NCBI RefSeq assembly: GCF_018688095.1 | Contig: NZ_CP061311.1 | Location: 742,861-806,860 of the forward strand | Direction: 5' to 3' | Origin: Polynucleobacter sp. AP-Titi-500A-B4 | GTDB taxonomy: Bacteria; Pseudomonadota; Gammaproteobacteria; Burkholderiales; Burkholderiaceae | DNA: 64,000 nt | Shown here: piece by piece, positions 8,426 through 17,800 of the stretch | How positions within the stretch are numbered: the stretch's first letter is position 1 | Layout of the letters: each line of letters starts with the position of its first letter | Translations under genes and position numbers: made by a program | Notes under the pieces: generated by a model | The model's input: the letters and a program-made list of their open reading frames with translations, nothing else | Told to the model about the DNA's origin: nothing | Databases searched by the model: none

Positions 8426-9211
8426 ATGAAGATAACTACAGACATGACTATAAAAGTAGCTGCTCTGTCGCTTATGCTGCTAGTTGGCATGACACCGGCC
8501 TTGGCCGACCAAAAAGTTGGTCTGACGGATCCCTGTCCAATCAAGATTGAGAATTGGCGTGGCAAGGCATTCTACGAAATACTATTCATGAACCGCCAGG
8601 CCAACGGCAGTGGGATCGGCTACTACTACAATTCTCTTGGCAAAGACCTTGAGGCGCCTAACGACGTAATGGACGCTCGCTTCCGTGCGCTGAATGCAGA
8701 TGAATTGAAAAAGAAATACGGGAGCGATGGAGTCCTCTTCAATGGTCCGCGCCGTCTCGTAGCGAACAGCATTACGGGGACGGCCTGGGATGGTTGCAAA
8801 GAGAGAGTGATCTCCACGATCCCCTTGCGCGTGCTAGGCCTCTTCGAAACCCCTGACCTGAGCAAGGCCGTCACTGGAACCCTGCCTTCCTATAAGGTAC
8901 TGGTGTCTAAGCGAACCAATACCTTTTTCTTCAATGCAGGCGAAACAGTATATGAGTTGATCACCCCAGAGGGCGCTGTGTACACTATGTTCAGTTTGTC
9001 CTTGAAGATTGATCCCAAGAACACCATCGAAAGCCTGCCCACCCTTGGCAAGCGCCTGACCTTGCCAGAGGGATGGAAGCTCAGATCGCGCAAGTTGGAC
9101 AAGGATATGACTCTGACGTCCACCGCTGATTCCAACCCACCTAACACTATCGTTCTCGACCAACTTGAGGGCAACTACCAGTACAACGCTGGCGCCAGCG
9201 TTAAAAAGTAG
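8426..9211 (+). CDS. Secreted protein of unknown function
   Basis: 261 residues with a Sec signal peptide: basic start, hydrophobic core VAALSLMLLVGM and AxA-type cleavage after TPALA (about residue 27). The mature part is soluble and periplasmic or exported, with two cysteines (in TDPCPIK and WDGCKE) that could form a disulfide. I do not recognise the family. Its base composition differs from its neighbours: hand counts of five sampled 60-bp stretches gave 47-63% GC, against about 43% in the next gene, and it uses more GC-ending codons. This suggests later acquisition. GGGAGAG lies before the ATG. Confidence 0.75.
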   Translation: MKITTDMTIKVAALSLMLLVGMTPALADQKVGLTDPCPIKIENWRGKAFYEILFMNRQANGSGIGYYYNSLGKDLEAPNDVMDARFRALNADELKKKYGSDGVLFNGPRRLVANSITGTAWDGCKERVISTIPLRVLGLFETPDLSKAVTGTLPSYKVLVSKRTNTFFFNAGETVYELITPEGAVYTMFSLSLKIDPKNTIESLPTLGKRLTLPEGWKLRSRKLDKDMTLTSTADSNPPNTIVLDQLEGNYQYNAGASVKK

Positions 9212-9340
9212 TGCGTTACTGACCGGCGGTAGCGATTTAGGTTTGTTCTGCGTCTACCCACCGCTTTATGAGGGTGGGTGACGCTGCTTATGTGCAGGGG
9301 TATCAATATCAGATTGCTTGAGAAAAAGAGGGATGGCATC

Positions 9341-10822
9341 ATGAAAAATCGCCAAATATCAGCTTTTATTGGATTAATCATTGCGGCCATCGTGACGGTA
9401 ATGAGTGTTGGATGCGGTAATAAGAACGATGCCGTTTCTCAAGCGGAAAAGAGAGATACCGTAGCGGGCATTCCTGTGCCAAGTATTGAAGAGACAAAGG
9501 CGATTGCAGAAGAAGGATTCATCTACGGACTTCCGATCGTTATGAACTATGCAGTCATGTATGACTACGCGATTGATCGCGATTCAGGACAGTTCAAAGC
9601 CCCCTTTAATAAAATCAATAATGAGGCGCGTGTATTTACCTATAAAGATACGACAGTAGTTTCACCCAATAGTGATACTCCTTATTCGATTGTGTTTATG
9701 GATTTGAGATCAGAGCCGATGGTTTTATCAGTGCCTGCAGTAGATAAAAAGCGTTATTACGCAGTGATGTTATGCGATGGCAATACGTTTAATTATGGTT
9801 ATATCGGTAGCCGTGCTACGGGCAATGAGGCTGGCGACTACATGGTGGTTGGCCCTAATTGGCAGGGTGAAACACCTGTGGGTATTAAAAAAGTCTTTCG
9901 TTCATCAACCCAATTTTCTGCAGCAATTTATCGCACTCAACTGTTCAATGCAGCCGATATGCCCAATGTAGTTAAGGTGCAAAGTGGGTATAAAGCGCAA
10001 CCACTTTCGGCTTATCTCAAACAGCCTACTCCAGCCGCTGCCCCAGCGATTGATTTTCCAAAGGTCAATAAGGAGATGGTGAAAACTAATTTCTTCGAAT
10101 ATCTAAGCTTTGCGCTTCAGTACGCACCAGCCGGTCCCGAGGAAAATGCCATCCGCGAAAAATTGGCAAGTATTGGTATCGGACCGGGCAGAAAGTTTGA
10201 TTTCAAAGACCTCTCTGCCGAACATAAAGCAGTAATCCTTTTGGCTATGAAAGAGGGCGAAGAGAAGATTGAAAAAATGGCTGCAAATGGAGGTAAAGAC
10301 TTTAATGGGTGGAGGGTAGGCGGCCTAGCTGGTGGGGATCGCGCTTTCTTCAACGGGGATTGGCTAAAACGCGCCGCTGTTGCAAAAGCCGGCATCTATG
10401 CAAACGATTCAATTGAAGCTATGTATCCATTGACTCGGATGGATAGCCAAGGAGAAATACTTGATGGCAGCAAGCACAGTTACACGCTCACTTTTGCAAA
10501 GGGTCAGCTTCCACCGGTGAATGCCTTTTGGTCCATCACGATATACGATGGTAAGACGCAACTCTTAATCGAAAATCCAATCAATCGCTATCTGATTAAC
10601 TCTCCAATGCTGCCGGGGTTAAAGAAGAATGCTGATGGATCGGTAACGATCTACATTCAAAATAAATCGCCAGGCAAATCGAAAGAAGCAAATTGGCTGC
10701 CAGCACCAAATGGTCCAATCTTTATGGTTATGCGTCTTTACTGGCCAAAAGAGAGTCCTCCATCCATATTGCCGCCAGGTGAGGGGGAGTGGAAGCCGCC
10801 TGGAATTATTTTAGCGAACTAA
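9341..10822 (+). CDS. DUF1254/DUF1214 domain lipoprotein
   Basis: 493 residues from ATG 9341; an in-frame ATG at 9278 exists, but only 9341 gives a signal peptide directly and has GAGGGA upstream. The N terminus is a lipoprotein-type signal (hydrophobic core then SVGC, about residues 22-25), so it is likely anchored in the periplasm. A DUF1254 domain follows (VSPNSDTPYSIVFMDLRSEP, then VDKKRYYAVMLCDGNTFNYG). The C-terminal DUF1214 domain has FWSITIYDG and an ending in FMVMRLYWPKES. The biochemical role of this family is not established. It stands as a single gene. Confidence 0.88.
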   Translation: MKNRQISAFIGLIIAAIVTVMSVGCGNKNDAVSQAEKRDTVAGIPVPSIEETKAIAEEGFIYGLPIVMNYAVMYDYAIDRDSGQFKAPFNKINNEARVFTYKDTTVVSPNSDTPYSIVFMDLRSEPMVLSVPAVDKKRYYAVMLCDGNTFNYGYIGSRATGNEAGDYMVVGPNWQGETPVGIKKVFRSSTQFSAAIYRTQLFNAADMPNVVKVQSGYKAQPLSAYLKQPTPAAAPAIDFPKVNKEMVKTNFFEYLSFALQYAPAGPEENAIREKLASIGIGPGRKFDFKDLSAEHKAVILLAMKEGEEKIEKMAANGGKDFNGWRVGGLAGGDRAFFNGDWLKRAAVAKAGIYANDSIEAMYPLTRMDSQGEILDGSKHSYTLTFAKGQLPPVNAFWSITIYDGKTQLLIENPINRYLINSPMLPGLKKNADGSVTIYIQNKSPGKSKEANWLPAPNGPIFMVMRLYWPKESPPSILPPGEGEWKPPGIILAN

Positions 10823-10851
10823 CTTACTTCGCTCCCGGGATTTTGTATAAC

Positions 10852-10915
10852 TGGTGGGTCGGGCGAGATTTGAACTCGCGACAAGCGATTTAAAAGTCCT
10901 CTAGCGGAGGTTATG
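10852..10915 (-). pseudogene. tRNA 3'-end remnant (tRNA-Lys-like)
   Basis: On the minus strand this holds the 3' half of a tRNA: encoded CCA (complement 10852-10854), discriminator A, a CCGACCC acceptor strand, and a perfect T arm (GCGAG-TTCAAAT-CTCGC, complement 10863-10879). The next part contains CTTTTAA like a Lys anticodon loop, but its stem does not pair and no D arm or matching 5' acceptor strand (GGGTCGG) is found at normal distance. It is not a functional tRNA. Such 3'-end fragments are typical scars of integrative elements that use tRNA genes as attachment sites. Confidence 0.6.
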
Positions 10916-10924
10916 TTCGCCAAA

Positions 10925-10952
10925 GTCTGCTTTGGGTCGATAGCAGTCATTG
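10925..10952. repeat. Short hairpin sequence, possible dispersed repeat
   Basis: CTGCT (10927-10931) pairs with AGCAG (10942-10946) around a loop containing TTGGGTCG, flanked by GT and TCATTG. From memory, very similar hairpins recur between genes of many proteobacteria. No second copy was noticed in this window. It sits beside the tRNA remnant. The remainder of the 224-bp gap up to tal shows no other feature. Confidence 0.35.
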
Positions 10953-11046
10953 CAAAGACTGTATTTTCTAAAGTTCTCTTTGCTTTCAAATTAAGCTTCT
11001 GTTTTAAGGGGATTAGTCACTAAAAAAGTCCTAACCTAAATCTCAA

Positions 11047-12024
11047 TTACTTTGCTAGTAGCGCTTCCAGCTTTTCTGTATCAATACAGAAATTCCGAAT
11101 ACCTTCAGCCAGTTTTTCTGTTGCCATTGCATCATTATTCAGTTGCAATCTAAAGCTAGACTCATCTAATTTCAGCGGCGTAATGTTCTCAGCGCTCAAT
11201 GCACTTTGCGCATTCGCTGCATCTAACTTCTTGCTAACTGCTGCAGTACCTGCACTCAGTTCGGCCAATAGTTCTGGACTAATCGTTAAGAGATCGCAGC
11301 CTGCAAGCTCTAAGATTTGGCTGGTGTTTCGGAAGCTGGCACCCATGATTTCTGTAGCAATGCCAAAGTGTTTGTAATAGTGAAAGATTCTTTTGACTGA
11401 AGTCACGCCGGGATCATTGGCGCCGCCGTTATCGACATCATTCCAATTGGTGCCTAGTTTGGCTTTGTGCCAATCAGTAATGCGACCCACAAATGGTGAA
11501 ATCAACTTTGCATTGGCGGCACCACAGGCTGCCGCTTGAACGAGCGAGAAGAGTAATGTCATATTGCAATGAATACCTTGCGCTTCTAATTCTTTCGCTG
11601 CTGCAATACCTTCCCAGGTGCCCGCTAACTTAATCAAGATGCGCTTGCGATCTATTCCATGAGCTTCGTAGAGTGCAATTAAGTGCTTGGCTTTAGCAAC
11701 AGTTGCTTTGGTATCAAATGAGAGTCGTGCATCAACTTCAGTCGAGACTCTGCCGGGAACGATCTTCAGAATCTCAAGACCAAAAGCAACCAAGATGTAA
11801 TCGACCAAATCGGTAGGGCTGATGCCTGGGTGAGCCGCTTTAACAGAGTTCACCAAAGACTGGTAATTGCTTTGCTGGGCTGCCTTGAGAATGAGGGAAG
11901 GATTGGTGGTGGCATCTTGAGGCTGAAACGCCTGCATGCGCTCAAAGTCACCGGTGTCGGCAACGACAGTGGTCAGTTTCTTGAGTTGCTCCAGTTGGCT
12001 GGAGGCTGAGGAGACGCTATTCAT
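11047..12024 (-). CDS. tal: Transaldolase
   Basis: 325 residues from the ATG at 12024; the frame could start 31 codons further upstream, but 325 residues matches class I transaldolases such as E. coli TalB (317). It transfers a dihydroxyacetone unit from sedoheptulose 7-phosphate to glyceraldehyde 3-phosphate in the non-oxidative pentose phosphate pathway. DATTNPSLI lies near residue 38. The Schiff-base lysine is K132 in ILIKLAGTWEG, and MTLLFS and LISPFVGRI follow as expected. It is divergent from rpiA, another pentose phosphate gene, so the 104 bp between them probably carries both promoters. Confidence 0.95.
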   Translation of the reverse strand: MNSVSSASSQLEQLKKLTTVVADTGDFERMQAFQPQDATTNPSLILKAAQQSNYQSLVNSVKAAHPGISPTDLVDYILVAFGLEILKIVPGRVSTEVDARLSFDTKATVAKAKHLIALYEAHGIDRKRILIKLAGTWEGIAAAKELEAQGIHCNMTLLFSLVQAAACGAANAKLISPFVGRITDWHKAKLGTNWNDVDNGGANDPGVTSVKRIFHYYKHFGIATEIMGASFRNTSQILELAGCDLLTISPELLAELSAGTAAVSKKLDAANAQSALSAENITPLKLDESSFRLQLNNDAMATEKLAEGIRNFCIDTEKLEALLAK

Positions 12025-12128
12025 GGCTGGATGACTCTGCTTTAGTGGGTTCTGTAGTGGCTTGTTTTTGAATATCATATGATAGATGCATTGAATACTC
12101 AGTTCCAGTAAAGGCAATTGGCGGATAT

Positions 12129-12839
12129 ATGAATCAGGATCAACTCAAGCAAATGGTGGGCGAAGCCGCTCGAGACGAGGTATTAAAGCTTCCTGCCGGA
12201 CAAATCTTAGGTGTAGGTACTGGTTCTACTGCCAACTGCTTCATTGACGCTTTAGCACCTCACAAAGATCATTTTGCCGGAACAGTTTCAAGTTCCAACG
12301 CTACAACTGAGCGATTACTCAAACATGGCTTTAAGGTACTCGACCCGAATGATGTTCTCAGTCTGCCTGCTTATGTTGATGGTGCCGATGAAATTGATCC
12401 GGCTGGTCATATGATTAAGGGTGGGGGTGGTGCGCTGACTCGCGAGAAAATCATCGCCTCAATGGCCAAGCAATTTATCTGTATTTGTGATTCTTCTAAG
12501 CAGGTTCCTGTGCTTGGCAACTTCGCGCTTCCAGTGGAAATCATTCCACTAGCTAAAGGTGTGGTGATCAGAGAACTTGAGAAGTTGGGTGGCAAAGTGA
12601 CTTTGCGCCTAGCGAAGAGCACTCGCGCAGACCTCAACCAAACTCCAAGCGAGCCCTTTGTTACGGATAACGGTGGTTGGATATTAGATATAGCGGGCTT
12701 GCAAATTGCCGACCCTATCAAAATGGAATCTCAGATCAATCAAATCGCAGGTGTGATCACCGTTGGATTGTTTGCTAAAGAAAAAGCTAATGTATTGCTA
12801 GTGAGCAATGCCTCTGGCGTAAGCCGTATCGCGCTCTAA
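12129..12839 (+). CDS. rpiA: Ribose-5-phosphate isomerase A
   Basis: 236 residues, usual RpiA length. It interconverts ribose 5-phosphate and ribulose 5-phosphate. The conserved motifs GVGTGSTANCFID, SSNATTERLLKHG and DGADEIDPAGHMIKGGGGAL contain the phosphate-binding loop and catalytic acid residues of the family. It is transcribed away from tal. A strong terminator hairpin follows 43 bp after the stop. Confidence 0.96.
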   Translation: MNQDQLKQMVGEAARDEVLKLPAGQILGVGTGSTANCFIDALAPHKDHFAGTVSSSNATTERLLKHGFKVLDPNDVLSLPAYVDGADEIDPAGHMIKGGGGALTREKIIASMAKQFICICDSSKQVPVLGNFALPVEIIPLAKGVVIRELEKLGGKVTLRLAKSTRADLNQTPSEPFVTDNGGWILDIAGLQIADPIKMESQINQIAGVITVGLFAKEKANVLLVSNASGVSRIAL

Positions 12840-12881
12840 TCAGTAAAAACAAAAAAAGCAGAAACAACAGTAGAAATAAAA

Positions 12882-12912
12882 AACCCGACGGGGTATCCCC
12901 ATCGGGTTGTTT
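12882..12912 (+). terminator. rho-independent terminator of rpiA
   Basis: AACCCGA-C-GGGG (12882-12893) pairs with CCCC-A-TCGGGTT (12897-12908) around TAT, with a single C/A mismatch, followed by TTGTTT. An A-rich tract precedes the stem, so it could also act on minus-strand transcripts. Confidence 0.85.
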
Positions 12913-12960
12913 GCCATGGTTTGCATGGCGCAGGCACTCGGAAGGTATTTAGTTCCTTAG

Positions 12961-13060
12961 CCTATAAGCACATAGATGTACTTATTTGTATTGGCTTTCG
13001 CCAATGTAGTGGGGCACCATATCTGCCTCACTACGATTACATCCTATGCCTGTGTTTTTA
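12961..13060 (+). ncRNA. Candidate structured RNA (three-way junction plus U-run)
   Basis: In the gap between the rpiA terminator and yggX, an outer helix pairs CATAGATGTA (12971-12980) with TACATCCTATG (13038-13048, one bulged C). It encloses two adjacent hairpins: TTGGC/GCCAA (12991-12995 with 13000-13004) and an 11-bp stem GTAGTGGGGCA/TGCCTCACTAC (13006-13016 with 13024-13034, one G-U). A TTTTT run follows at 13055-13059. Just upstream is another perfect hairpin, GCCATG/CATGGC (12913-12929). No protein-coding frame in the gap is convincing. Whether it is an independent small RNA or a 3'-UTR structure is unknown. Confidence 0.4.
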
Positions 13061-13138
13061 TCGTGTCAACAGCAGAAACTACATTTATAAAAATATATTT
13101 TTGCTGTGTTGCAACAGTACTGAGAGAGTGATTGGTAA

Positions 13139-13411
13139 TTACTCTGCAGGCGGCACATAGCCTTGTGCCATGTCAGCGCCACCTTCAAAGAAGTATTTTT
13201 CAACTTGCTTTAAAAGGTATTGGCGAGCGCGGGGGTCAGCCATATTGAGTCGGTTTTCATTAATCAGCATGGTTTGTTGCTTTAACCAGCCAGCCCAAGC
13301 CTCTTTAGAAACTTGATTCCAAATCTTTTTACCCAATTCTCCAGGAAGCGGAGCGAAATCCATGCCTTCTGCTTCTTTATTGAGTTTGATGCATTGAACC
13401 ATCCGTGCCAT
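13139..13411 (-). CDS. yggX: Probable Fe(2+)-trafficking protein YggX
   Basis: 90 residues, the typical YggX size. It has the family's near-N-terminal Cys (VQCIKLNKEAEG), then LPGELGKKIWNQVSKEAWAGW and QTMLINENRLNMADP, and ends in a YVPPAE tail. YggX proteins protect iron-sulfur clusters from oxidative damage and are linked to labile iron handling; the mechanism is debated. It lies 32 bp after argA on the same strand, so it is probably cotranscribed. Confidence 0.95.
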   Translation of the reverse strand: MARMVQCIKLNKEAEGMDFAPLPGELGKKIWNQVSKEAWAGWLKQQTMLINENRLNMADPRARQYLLKQVEKYFFEGGADMAQGYVPPAE

Positions 13412-13443
13412 CTGTAATGCCTTTCTAAGGTATTTCTTTTTAC

Positions 13444-14808
13444 TTAAAGATCTTTGGTTAAAACCATGGACTTACGGTCCCAGTTATAAATTTGCTTTCT
13501 TTCTTCTGGCAAGTCATCTACCGTAGCACGTTTAAAGCCACGCTTGAGGAACCAATGCTCAGTTCTAGTAGTCAGAACAAATAATTTCTTAATGCCCTCT
13601 TGTTTGGCGCGCATCTCAACGCGTTTTAGCAAACGCTCGCCGTCACCAGAACCTTGCACATCAGGATCGACTGCAAGGCAGGCTAATTCACCAACACCAT
13701 TGGGGAATGGGAATAGAGCAGCGCAACCAAAGAGAACACGGTCATGCTCAATCACGGAGAAGCGATGAATATCGCGCTCAATCACATCTTGTCCACGGGC
13801 TGCCAAGATACCTTCTTCTTCAAGTGGCATCGTGAGCTGCAAAATACCGCCCACATCATCTTGATTGGCTTCACGCAAGTTCTCAATATCCGAAGAGGCA
13901 AGCATCATGCCAATACCGTCATGGGTAAAAAGTTCTTCTAGTAGGGCTCCATCCTGGTTGCATGGTAAGAAGTGAACCCGGCTCACGCCAGCCCGAATCG
14001 CTCTACCCGCAATATTGAGTAAGCCCTTCATGCCCAAATCAATATCTGCATTTTGTGCCACATACTCTTGCAACTGAGGCATCGAGAGTTCGGTGATGAA
14101 GTCACCCTCGGCATCTTTGAGACCAGCGTAAGGACTCAAGAAAATCAGCTTGTCTGCTTTAAGAGCAGCTGCAGTAGACGCAGCCACATCTTCATAGGCT
14201 AAGTTAAATGCTTGACCTGTTGGTGAGAAGCCCAAAGGAGAGAGCAGCACAATCTTGTTGCTGTCGAGCGATAACTTAATAGAAGTGGAATCTACTTTAC
14301 GTACTAAACCAGTATGGATGTAATCAACTCCCTCCACTACGCCAACTGGCATCGCGGTAATGAAGTTACCTGAAATCACAGAGATGCGTGAACCCGCCAT
14401 GGGGGTATTTGGAAGACCACGACTAAATGCCGCTTCGATATCAAGACGTAATTCACCGGCAGCTTCTTTCACACACTCAAGTGCGGCAGCATCAGTAATT
14501 CGATAGCTATGCAAAGCACTCTTGCCGAACTTACTTTTAATCTTACGCAGCATGAGCTGCTCTTCAATCTGTGGACGAATGCCATGAACCAAAACAATCC
14601 GCATACCCATGGCATGCAACATCGCAATATCTTCGATGAGATTCTCAAGACCGATTTCTTGCACGAGTTCACCAGCAAAGGCGATAACAAAGGTCTTTTC
14701 ACGAAAGCTATGAATATAGGGCGCAACATCGCGCAACCACCCTACAAAGGGGAAGTTGGAGGTAGATTCTTCGGCGCTTGAGGCCTGGTTCGGTGCATTT
14801 GTTGGCAT
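13444..14808 (-). CDS. argA: Amino-acid N-acetyltransferase (N-acetylglutamate synthase)
   Basis: 454 residues from the ATG at 14808; the frame extends 18 codons further but would then run into hrpA. An amino acid kinase-like domain (about 40-290, with KTFVIAFAGELV and LVHGIRPQIEEQ) is followed by a GNAT acetyltransferase domain (about 300-450, with LAVDPDVQGSGDGERLL as the acetyl-CoA loop). This two-domain layout is classical ArgA, which makes N-acetylglutamate from glutamate and acetyl-CoA, the first step of arginine synthesis, and is normally inhibited by arginine. Only 17 bp separates its start from hrpA. Confidence 0.94.
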   Translation of the reverse strand: MPTNAPNQASSAEESTSNFPFVGWLRDVAPYIHSFREKTFVIAFAGELVQEIGLENLIEDIAMLHAMGMRIVLVHGIRPQIEEQLMLRKIKSKFGKSALHSYRITDAAALECVKEAAGELRLDIEAAFSRGLPNTPMAGSRISVISGNFITAMPVGVVEGVDYIHTGLVRKVDSTSIKLSLDSNKIVLLSPLGFSPTGQAFNLAYEDVAASTAAALKADKLIFLSPYAGLKDAEGDFITELSMPQLQEYVAQNADIDLGMKGLLNIAGRAIRAGVSRVHFLPCNQDGALLEELFTHDGIGMMLASSDIENLREANQDDVGGILQLTMPLEEEGILAARGQDVIERDIHRFSVIEHDRVLFGCAALFPFPNGVGELACLAVDPDVQGSGDGERLLKRVEMRAKQEGIKKLFVLTTRTEHWFLKRGFKRATVDDLPEERKQIYNWDRKSMVLTKDL

Positions 14809-14825
14809 AGTGAGAAAATTATAGG

Positions 14826-17800
14826 GTGCAAGAGCCCATAAACCAACAAAAACCCAAGCCAATCTCCAAGCCTGTGCCTGCTTCCAACACCGGACGCAGG
14901 CTAGAGATCCGCTTTCCGGAAGAGTTGCCGGTCTCGGGTCAGCGTCAGCTCATCAAGGATGCCTTGCAAAGCCACCAGGTGGTCATTGTGTGCGGCGAGA
15001 CGGGCTCGGGTAAGACTACCCAGTTACCCAAGATCTGTTTGGACCTAGGGCGGGGCACGATCAATGGGGGCAAGTTAATTGGCCATACCCAACCTCGACG
15101 AATAGCTGCTACTGCCACTGCGAAGCGAATCGCCCAAGAGCTTGGTTCACCAATTGGTCAGGATGTGGGCTATCAAGTACGCTTCGCTGATAAGACCAGT
15201 CATACCGCCTCGGTGAAACTCATGACCGACGGTATCTTGTTGGCAGAAACTCAGCGAGATCCACAGCTCAAAGCCTACGACACCCTGATCATCGACGAGG
15301 CGCATGAACGCAGCCTGAATATCGATTTCTTATTAGGTTACCTGCGACAACTGCTTCCTAAGAGACCTGATCTCAAGCTGATCATCACCTCAGCGACGAT
15401 TGATGCCCAGCGTTTTGCTGAGCACTTTGCCATCAATGGCAAGGTAGCACCCGTCATCGAGGTCAGCGGCAGATTATTTCCGGTGGAGCAGCGCTACTCG
15501 CCACTTGAACCCGATGCCAAGCCGGATGGTAAAAAAGAATCCAAGACCGCAAAAGAAATCCCCGATGCAGTTGTCGAGGAAATTACTAAGGTCTGGCGAG
15601 AAGGTGCATCGGGTGCAGGTGATGTCCTTGTCTTTTTGCCTGGAGAGCGTGAGATCCGTGATTGTGCAGAGGCATTACGCAAAGACCACGTGTTGCAGCA
15701 ACGCTTTCATCCAGAAGTACTGAGCTTGTTTGCGCGCCAATCGGTTGCTGAACAAGAGCGCGTCTTTTCTCCTGGTAATGGTCGCCGTATTATTTTGACG
15801 ACCAACGTTGCAGAGACCTCTCTTACCGTTCCCAATATTCGCTATGTAATAGATAGTGGTTTAGCAAGGGTAAAACGCTACTCCTACCGCAATAAGGTCG
15901 AGCAACTTCAAATTGAGCCGATCTCACAAGCAGCTGCTAATCAAAGGGCGGGTCGTTGTGGGCGCGTCTCTGATGGCATCTGCGTGCGGCTCTATAGCGA
16001 ACAAGACTATCTCAGTCGCCCCAAATTTACTGACCCAGAAATCCTGCGCAGTTCCCTAGCGGCAGTTTTATTGCGCATGAGTTCGCTGCGCTTATCCAAA
16101 ATTCAGCACTTCCCATTTATTGATAAGCCATTGGGTAGGGCGATTGCTGACGGCGTACAACTACTCGATGAGCTGGGTGCGATTGAGTTTGATGAAGCGC
16201 AAGCCGGCGATGGTAAAGATATTAATAATAGTTTTAAGTTAACGCAGATTGGTAAGCAACTGGCTGACTTACCCTTAGATCCTCGTATCGGCAGAATGCT
16301 GCTCGCTGCAAAAGAGCAGAATGCATTAAAAGAGGTCACCATCATCGCCTCAGCATTAGCGACACAAGATCCGCGGGAGCGGCCCATGGATCAGGGGGCT
16401 GCTGCAGACCAAGCACACTTGCAATTTGCAGACGAACGTTCTGAGTTCCTCAGTTTTGTAAAGCTATGGAATTGGTATCAAGATGCCTTGCAACACAAAC
16501 ACAGCAATCGTCAGTTAGAAAATCTGTGTCGCAGCAAATTCTTATCACCAAGAAGGTTGCGCGAGTGGCGTGATGTGCATGGCCAGTTACACACCATGCT
16601 CGGTGAAAAGGGCTGGAAAGAAAATGCTAGCCCAGCTACATATGAGCAAATTCATCTCTCATTGCTTACTGGCTTACTAGGTTACGTTGCCAAAAAAGAG
16701 GAAGACGAAAAATCTCAAGATCGCAATAGCAAGACAGGTGGGTATGTAGGCGCCAGGGGTATTCGCCCCTTCATCTGGCCAGGATCAACGATTGGTAAGA
16801 AAGCGGGCGCCTGGATTTTGGCTGGTGAATTGCAAGAGACCAGTCGTATGTATGCTCGGACGATTGCTAAGATCGAGCCACAATGGGTGGAGAAGGTTGC
16901 CGCTCATCGTCTGATCAAGTCCTTGAGCGACCCGTTCTGGGATAACCGCCAGGGCGAGGTCTTGGCTTTTGAGCGGGGCACCTTATACGGCCTGCCGATT
17001 TATCACGGACGCCGGGTACGTTATGGGCCGCACAATCCAGAAGAGGCTCGTGAGCTATTCATTCGACAAGCATTGGTCCAAGAAGAAATGTTTGGTCGTA
17101 TGGATACACCAGCACTTCAACGTGAGACTGAAGCTGATGCCAAGAAAAAATATCCTGGCAGTTTTGGATTCTTTTGGCACAACCGCCGTCTGATTAAAGA
17201 AATCGAAGCGCTAGAGCATCGCTCACGTCGTCCTGATGTATTGGTTGATGACGAATTACTCTTTGCTTTCTATGAGTCTCGCATTCCGCAGGGTGTCTGC
17301 AACCGAGAAGACCTCAAGGTTCACCTTAAAAAGATTCCCGACCTCGATTCACAGTTACGCCTAGAGAAGGCTGACCTCATGCGCCACGAGGCCGCAGGCA
17401 TTACGGTAGACCGTTACCCCAAGGTGATGAAGGTTGGCGGAGCAGAACTGAACCTGACTTATCACTTTGAGCCCGGTAGCCCTAAAGACGGCGTCACCCT
17501 GGTCGTGCCTCTGGCACAACTCAATCAAGTCGATGGTCGTCGCTGTGAATGGTTGGTGCCGGGGATGTGTGAAGAGAAGATTCTGTTGCTGCTCAAAACT
17601 TTGCCGCAGAAATTACGTCGTCATTGTGTGCCATTACCTGATTACGCTAAATCCTATTTAGAGCGAAAACTCGACTCTATGCAATTCGGTATGGGAGATT
17701 TTCTCGATAGCTTGATGGATGACATTCGCAAAGAGCGCGGCCTAGAAATTAAGCGCACAGATTTTAGGCCTGAGGCATTGCCATTACATTCATCAATGAA

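Noticed and set aside
10852..10952. 3' end of a tmRNA gene
   Set aside because: The T arm and CCA fit, but no tag-peptide reading frame, matching 5' GGGTCGG strand or tmRNA-like pairing is visible within a few hundred bases upstream on the minus strand; that space is occupied by spacer and tal.
11047..12117. Longer form of transaldolase starting at 12117
   Set aside because: It would add 31 residues not seen in the family and run to within about 12 bp of the rpiA start; the 325-residue form fits known lengths.
12921..13160. Possible 79-residue plus-strand reading frame between rpiA and yggX
   Set aside because: Composition is atypical (many Cys, Tyr, Ile), no ribosome site was seen, and it runs through several strong inverted repeats and into the convergent yggX. 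The region looks like structured non-coding sequence.
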